From Ipomoea triloba (Eukaryota > Streptophyta > Magnoliopsida > Solanales > Convolvulaceae), in NCBI RefSeq assembly GCF_003576645.1, contig NC_044922.1, forward strand, positions 15,673,555 to 15,737,554: 64,000 bases of DNA, read 5' to 3'. Both the position numbers and the translations under genes were made by a program. Below the pieces are notes generated by a model. It was given only the letters and a program-made list of their open reading frames with translations. It was not told the DNA's origin and searched no databases. Shown piece by piece: positions 58,235-64,000 of the stretch (positions within the stretch are counted from its first letter, which is position 1; each line of letters starts with the position of its first letter).

Positions 58235-60312
58235 ATGGCAGATATTGAAAGCCAACGTGAAAAAACATTTGCCATTTCTTCGAATGATTCTCCAACTGCC
58301 ACTGATGATGTCGGCGGCGGCGGTTTTGACTTGCCGGTGGATTCGGAGCACAAGGCAAAAGCCATAAAAATCTTCTCTTTCGCTCAGCCCCACATGAGGT
58401 CTTTCCACCTTTCGTGGATGTCTTTCTTCACCTGCTTCGTCTCCACCTTCGCCGCCGCTCCCCTCGTCCCCATCATCCGGGACAACCTCGACCTGACGAG
58501 GAGCGACATCGGAAACGCCGGCGTGGCCTCCGTTTCCGGCAGCATATTCTCCAGGCTCGCCATGGGCTTCATCTGCGACCTCATCGGCCCAAGATACGGC
58601 TGCGCCTTCCTCAACCTCCTCACCGCGCCCGTCGTTTTCTCCGTCGCCTTCATCTCCTCCGCGCCCGGCTTCATCGCCGTCCGGTTCCTCATCGGCTTCT
58701 CGCTCGCCACTTTCGTGTCCTGCTCGTTCTGGACTAGCACCATGTTTAATGGCAAGATTATTGGGCTCGTGAACGGTATCTCCGCCGGGTGGGGCGATAT
58801 GGGCGGCGGGGCTACTCAGCTCCTCATGCCTTTCCTTTTCCAACTGATTATACTCGCCGGAGCAACCCCGTTCACGGCGTGGCGTATCGCCTTCTTTATC
58901 CCTGGATGGCTCCATATTATCACCGGAGTTATGGTCTTAACCCTTGGCCAGGACTTGCCTGATGGTAACCTTAGTGCCTTGCAAAAGAAGGGTGACGTTG
59001 TCAAAGACAATTTTTCTAAGGTAACCTCAGTTTCTCCTATCTTAACTAACATACGGACTACTATTTAATTAATTAATTAAACAATCCTGCTAGATTCTCC
59101 TCAACTTTTGAAACCATTTTCTATGCTGCTTCCTCAAAAACGTTACATTTTTCCTTAGTATTCCGTACCAAATAATTTCTTCCACCTGTGTAAGGATCCC
59201 TAAGACAATCTGATTTGATCTTATTATAGACCAAGTTTACCCTTTTTTATTTAATGGACTATTTAACTTATAACACGAATTCCAGTCAATAATAATTTTT
59301 TTAATGCTATGTAATTAAAAATCATTAAAGATATAAGGTCACCCTATGATGGAAGGCATAATTACTTCAAATTAATGAGTAGAATACTAGCTATCTCAAC
59401 AAGTCATTTGTGCACTATTCCATATATATTATGTATACCAAAGACATTAATGATTCTCTTGCAAATGAACATTAAACTCAGCTAATTAACTAACTAACTA
59501 ATTTGTTGTTTTGGTTTTAGGTGTTCTTGCACGCCGTGAAAAATTACAGAACATGGGTCTTCTTCTTTCTGTATGGGTACTCCATGGGAGTTGAGCTTTG
59601 CATAAACAACATTATCACAGAGTACTTCTTCGACCGCTTCGATCTGAAGCTTCAAACCGCGGGGATAATAGCGGCGTCGTTCGGCATGGCCAACTTCTTC
59701 TCCCGCCCCTTCGGCGGCTACGCGTCCGACGTGGCGGCGAAGAGGTTCGGCATGAGGGGGAGGCTATGGGTGCTGTGGGTCGTCCAAACCCTAGGCGGAG
59801 TGTTCTGCATATGGCTAGGCCGAGCCAACACGCTCCCCGTCGCCGTCGTCGCCATGATCCTCTTCTCCCTCGGAGCCCAGGCGGCGTGCGGCGCCACGTA
59901 CGGCATCATCCCCTTCGTGTCACGCCGCTCGTTGGGGCTCATCTCCGGGCTCACCGGCGCCGGCGGCAACTTCGGCGGCGGGTTAACGCAGCTGCTGTTC
60001 TTCTCCAGCTCCAAATTCTCCACGGCGGCGGGGCTGACGTGGATGGGCGCCATGGCCGTGGCCTGCACGCTCCCCGTCGCGTTTATCCATTTCCCGCAGT
60101 GGGGAAGCATGCTTTTCCCGGCGTCCAAGAATGAGAGTTACAGCGAGGAATATTATTACGGGTCGGAGTGGAACGAGGAGGAGAAATCCAAAGGTTTGCA
60201 CCATGGGAGTCTCAAATTTGCGGAGAACAGCCGGTCGGAGCGCGGGAAGCAACGGATTTCTTCCGTCGCAAGTCCGCCCAATATCACCCCAACCCGTACA
60301 GTGCTTAATTAA
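58235..60312 (+). CDS. NRT2: High-affinity nitrate transporter, NRT2 family (gene 4, divergent)
   Basis: Join 58235-59020 and 59521-60312, giving 525 residues. The 500-bp intron (GTAACC to TTTTAG) falls in phase 0 after codon 262 (DNFSK|VFLHA). In genes 1-3 this place is uninterrupted, and gene 4 has no intron at their site. The core is clearly NRT2: [34 protein letters not shown] (238-245), [10 protein letters not shown] and [13 protein letters not shown] (Ser492 at the Ser501 position). The first NNP signature reads [10 protein letters not shown] (183-192) instead of [10 protein letters not shown]. The N-terminus is unrelated to genes 1-3 after MADIE. Codons are strongly GC-ended, so long shadow frames appear in other frames on both strands. 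It should be a proton/nitrate symporter and is an older paralogue. Reading into the intron gives a false end at 59068. Confidence 0.97.
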
Positions 60313-60698
60313 CTAATTAAACTAAATTAATCATTAATCAATAAAAATAACCTCCTGCATGTGCTGCATTAAATTAAGGTTGATAGGTAAAACAACCAAG
60401 AAATGTTAGTTAGTTCTTTTTTTTTTTTGACAATAAATGTTAGTTAGTTCTTAATTAGCTATACTGTGTACGATGTGACATACAACACAACGACACCCAT
60501 TCAAGTATGTTTATGTTGTGCACTTTCTCATAACATTTATGATATATGATAATGGGAGAATTCATTTCAGCAATATATGATGAATTGTATCACATATGTC
60601 CAGTGTCCCAGTTACAAGATTTTAAATTTGACACTCAGAATGGTCTATTGACATTTTTAGTTTAACTCAATAAGTTATAATAAGCAACTTAGGTTGAT
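60313..60698. other. Gene 4 3' flank
   Basis: AATGTTAGTTAGTTCTT occurs twice around a T-run (60.40 and 60.44 kb), perhaps a small insertion with duplicated flanks. No gene. Confidence 0.4.
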
Positions 60699-60707
60699 TT
60701 ATATATA

Positions 60708-61736
60708 GAGCAAATTGCCATTTTGGTCCACTGACTATAGGGGTATTTTTAATTGCAGTCCACGACTTTCAAAACTGTTAATTGCATACCATGACTATTC
60801 AATTTTTATCAATTTGGGTCACTCCGGCCAAATTGCCGACCAAATCTCACCGGAAAATCTTAAACCCTAAAATAATGAGGGCATTTTAGTCATTTCACAC
60901 CTCTTTGTTCTTCTCCTGCGAGCTACCATTTCCGACGAACCAAAATAGCTTCTCTCTTACCATTTCCGGCGGACCGAGAAGCTCACTTTTCTATTTGTCT
61001 TCACTCTTACCATTTCCGGCGGCCTTAGCTTCTTCACTTCACCTCAGAAGAACAAAAACCGAGATTAGTTTTTTTTGGATTTTTCAGATCTGAAAGATGG
61101 AGACCTTTCTTTCTCAGATCGGCGGTGAGAATAAAGGGTTGCAGATTATGCGCTGTATTGGCAGTGCTGCTACTATTCAACCGGATTCCCGTCCTCTCCG
61201 CAGTATCGGTGACCGTAACAAGCGAGAACAAAGGATTGCAGATCAAATTTAATATTGGGGCGTGATCGGATTCCCGTAAGTTCTATTTCGTTTCAACGAT
61301 CAGATTACAAATTTTATAACCTTTAAATTAAGGGGCATTTCGTCTGCTTTGTAGCAAAAAGAAAGGAAAATCACTTTGTCTGTTGCTATAAGATTCTTTC
61401 GACTTCAATTCAAAGCAAAAAGAAAAGAAAATAACTTTGTCTCATGCTATTAGATTCTTTCGATTTCAATTCTCTGTAAAAGACGAAGAAATCGTAGAAG
61501 ATGCCGGAGAAAATTGGTACATCGCCGGAGAAGAAAAAAGACATGTGAAATGACTAAAATACCCTCGTTATTTTAGGGTTTAAGATTTTCCGGTGAGATT
61601 TGGTCGGCAATTTGGCCGGAGTGACCAAAATTGATAAAAATTGAATAGTCATGATATGCAATTAACAGTTTTGAAAGTCGTGGACTGCAATTAAAAATAC
61701 CCCTATAGTCAGTGGACCAAAATGGCAATTTACTCT
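60708..61736. mobile_element. Large Mutator-like foldback with a transcript-like interior
   Basis: The ends GAGCAAATTGCCATTTTGG and CCAAAATGGCAATTTACTC pair, and the arms stay complementary for about 180 bases (GGTCACTCCGGCCAAATTGC, TTAAACCCTAAAATAA). TTATATATA is found at 60699-60707 and 61737-61745. The 600-base centre is richer in GC and C/T, with CCATTTCCGGCGG repeated and a 50-codon frame at 61097-61249 starting METFLSQIGGENKG. It may have captured a host gene's 5' region (Pack-MULE style). The captured source is not recognised. Confidence 0.8.
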
Positions 61737-61854
61737 TTATATATACATCTATTTGTGGTCTTTTATCTCGGGTTAGCTTTTCTTAAATCAAAGGAATTGT
61801 GAAAGCCAAGACTATATTTTAATTTCCTATTCCTATTATATAAAACTATATGTC

Positions 61855-61950
61855 AAACCTATCGTAATGTAGTGACTCTCCCATATGAGAAGTCATGAGA
61901 TGGAACCTCAGTGGGGGCGTTGTTGACTCTATGAACAGATACTACAATGT
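61855..61950 (+). mobile_element. SINE-like fragment
   Basis: GAGATGGAACCTCAGTGGGG followed by GCGTTGTTGACTCTATGAA is the B-box side and body of the family at 2.05 and 36.3 kb. The left part is decayed. Confidence 0.45.
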
Positions 61951-62560
61951 AATAGAGTTAGTAGCATTCAAAAAAATATAAAATTATATAAATTCAATCC
62001 ATTACCTTTTTTGATAAATGACTTTTTGCATTAATTTTTTTTTAACTATTTAACAAAATCAAACAGTTTGAAAAAATTCACTTTAACTACTTCTGGAAAA
62101 ACAAAAAGAATATATATTAAATTCCATTAAAGCACTCACTTCCCTTCTAATCCATTCCTCATATTTTTAAATTTTCATTTTAAACCATAAATTTTAAGGG
62201 CTGGTATAGATAATTATTGTTGACTCAAGGAAAAACAATTTTATCACTGTCCCTCGGGTCTGATACAATTTGCAGGGAGAATCCATGTTTACAGAAAATT
62301 AAAGAAAACTGGGTTCAGAGTTTATTTGAGTTGTAGACGTTGAAATGTTAGATAATGATGCAGGTATATATGAGTTTATAATAAAAGAAAAGATAATAGT
62401 GAAATCGTGTATAATAGAAGAAAGATACTAATGAAAACCTTTCAACCCATCCCATCATGATAAGTACGGTAAATTAATTTTTTTATATATACATGAAAGT
62501 GCACCAACTACAGCTAGCAATGCCTTATAGCAAACTACATCAAATACCGATCATTATTTC
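61951..62560. other. AT-rich intergenic, no gene
   Basis: No coding frame or clear element. Confidence 0.4.
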
Positions 62561-62574
62561 ATCATCCATGAATG

Positions 62575-62765
62575 AAGAATAAAATGTACATTTTTAATAT
62601 ATTAAATATATATTATTTGTGTATAGTATTAAATATACATTATTTGAGTACTGAAAGTACATTATTTTATATATTATCAAAAAATATACATTCATTATAT
62701 AAATAATGTACATTTAATATATTAAAAATGCACATTAACTATATGGACCATGGTCCACAAATAAA
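62575..62765. mobile_element. GGACCATGGTCC-type element, partial
   Basis: The interior GTACATTATTT/AATAATGTAC words match 43.4 and 47.1 kb, and the right end is TATATGGACCATGGTCCAC. The left end is not obvious. Confidence 0.5.
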
Positions 62766-62837
62766 ATTGCCATCAAATATTTATTCCCTTTTGTGGATTA
62801 TAATAAGCTTAGTATAATAACAATGAATATGTATAGG

Positions 62838-63288
62838 CAAATTATTGCGTTGACCGTGTGGTCCACACAGCAGTCCAAAACAGCGTCGTTTTGACATTAA
62901 AAAAATAATTAATCTTATGGAGTAAGATAATGTATTTTAATGTGCTTTATGTGTTAGCATAATGAAACTTATAGGGTAAGATAATGTATTTTATGAGTTA
63001 CAATAATGTACTTTATGTGTTAAAATAATGAACCTTCTGGGTAAGATAATGTATTTTATGAGTTAGAATAATGTACTTTATGCTTTAGAATAATGTACTT
63101 TATGAGCTATAAAAATGTATGTTGCAGCAGTGAAGTTGAGGAAGAAGAAATGGAAATGAAAATGCAGGTCGCATGAAAAAAAAATATTGCACAACCCATG
63201 TCGTGCAATTAATGAGAAGATCGCGTCATTTTGTACCGTGGTCCACACCACAGTTGTATAGACCATGGTCTACACAATAATGATTGAT
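62838..63288. mobile_element. GGACCATGGTCC-type element with tandem interior
   Basis: The left end GCAAATTATTGCGTTGACC is followed by GTGTGGTCCACACAGCAG and CAGCGTCGTTTTGAC. On the right come CGTGGTCCACACCACAG, then GACCATGGTCTACACAATAA. Between them about nine units of 20-25 bases repeat GATAATGTATTTTATG(A/T)GTTA. It has the same plan as 14.5-15.3 kb, where AACGACGCCG is also present near one end. Confidence 0.65.
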
Positions 63289-63429
63289 ATGTACATTAAT
63301 AGTTCACTTTATAATATTGATCATAATCCACAATATAATAATCTGCCCGAATCGTTACTAGGCAACTATAATGCAATTTTCCTTGGGCCTAGTTTAATTA
63401 TTGTTATCATATTATAGATTTGATTTAAT

Positions 63430-63765
63430 CTAATTAGTGCATCTCCATTAGTGATTTTTGGTGTAGTTTTTGTGAATGCAATATTTATGTGGAGGAGAGA
63501 GAAGAAAATGAGTCTACCTGCAAAGTATTGCTTTTTATCAGAATTGTGGGACCCACTAAGAATAAATAAAATTCACGCCAACTTTGCGTGAAGCGCAAAT
63601 ACAACACCCAGTTGGGCGCGTTAATGAAGCATTACTTTTCTTCTTTTTTTTCAGATTTGTTTTACTTTTTTTTTCTTTTTCTCTTCCTTCACATCTTCTC
63701 TTTTCTAGTCACACTTACAAAAACTTCTCAAAAATTACAACTATTAAGGATACTCTTAACGTAAG
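63430..63765. mobile_element. MITE-like element related to 8.8-9.3 kb
   Basis: It begins near GTGCATCTCCATTAGTGATT, has TATGTGGAGGAGAGAGAAG and CACCCAGTTGGGCGCG, and ends near ACTATTAAGGATACTC, paralleling 8.8-9.3 kb. The ORF across it is spurious. Confidence 0.5.
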
Positions 63766-63966
63766 TAATATAGGGATTATATTTGTCCAACTTGCCTTGT
63801 TAATGAATATGCTAGTATGGTACCAGAAAGCATCAACTTGACATACCTAATCTATCATATATAGCTAATGAATATACTGCCAGAAAGCATCAAAATACCT
63901 ACAAATTTAGAAACAGATTAAAAGTTATAAGTTAAATATTTATGAATTTTAATATTTTATTACATA

Positions 63967-64000
63967 AAAAAAAACAAAACAAAAAAAAAAAAAAAAAAAA
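63967..64000. repeat. A-rich tract at the window end
   Basis: A-runs broken by two C, reaching the last base. This could be an element's A-tail or a contig end. Confidence 0.7.

Noticed and set aside
58064..58915. 283-codon open frame on the minus strand over NRT2 gene 4 exon 1
   Set aside because: It is antisense to a certain exon with GC-ended codons, which suppress stops. The product is low-complexity (Glu/Gly/Asp-rich) and matches no family.
59598..60134. 178-codon + frame overlapping gene 4 exon 2
   Set aside because: Arg/His-rich frame-shifted shadow of the transporter reading.
1..64000. CRISPR arrays, operons, ribosome binding sites
   Set aside because: The introns, TATA boxes and plant protein families show a eukaryotic nuclear sequence. 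The short-unit arrays at 51.6 and 54.4 kb have irregular unit lengths and no constant repeat/spacer plan.

Overview
The window is plant nuclear DNA, most likely from a eudicot. It is AT-rich, dense in transposon remnants, and carries only five convincing protein-coding genes, all with plant-type proteins and GT-AG introns. I cannot name the species from the sequence. All similarity statements come from reading and hand comparison; no search or alignment was run.

Layout. 1-2.4 kb holds transposon remnants (CACTA-like, hAT-like with a nested SINE). 2.45-8.2 kb holds a small gene for the plant-specific SnRK1 beta-3 subunit (KINB3), apparently with a long 5'-leader intron that contains a threefold 250-bp tandem repeat. 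8.5-17.1 kb is repeat-rich and holds foldbacks, an LTR-like segment, a short perfect hairpin and the first copy of a conserved non-coding block. 17.2-34.3 kb is the core: three nearly identical high-affinity nitrate transporter genes (NRT2 family), at 17.4-19.2 (+), 23.1-25.3 (+) and 31.9-33.8 kb (-). By count their 530-residue products differ from one another at 5-8 positions. Their promoters are also homologous. 34.3-58 kb has no gene that I recognise. It holds a Copia-type LTR, a broken Copia pol, a LINE end, SINEs and many foldback elements. 58.2-60.3 kb is a fourth, clearly more divergent NRT2 gene (525 residues) whose single intron lies elsewhere. 60.3-64 kb holds a large foldback with a transcript-like interior and more small elements, and ends in an A-rich tract.

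How the genes relate. The four NRT2 genes encode plasma-membrane nitrate/proton symporters of the NNP group of the major facilitator superfamily, which in plants normally work with a NAR2/NRT3 partner that is not in this window. SnRK1 is an energy-sensing kinase; its beta subunit next to a nitrate transporter cluster is probably coincidence. Genes 2 and 3 are convergent and form a natural inverted repeat. Genes 1 and 2 share an almost identical tract in exon 2, although genes 2 and 3 share more flanking and intron sequence, which suggests gene conversion.

The most informative non-genic signal is a set of long terminal-inverted-repeat elements whose 9-10 bp target duplications can be read directly (Mutator-like). 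Other family-level signals are palindromic GGACCATGGTCC-containing elements, a tRNA-type SINE family, and arrays of short CTTAAGGTGC-type units found in both orientations.
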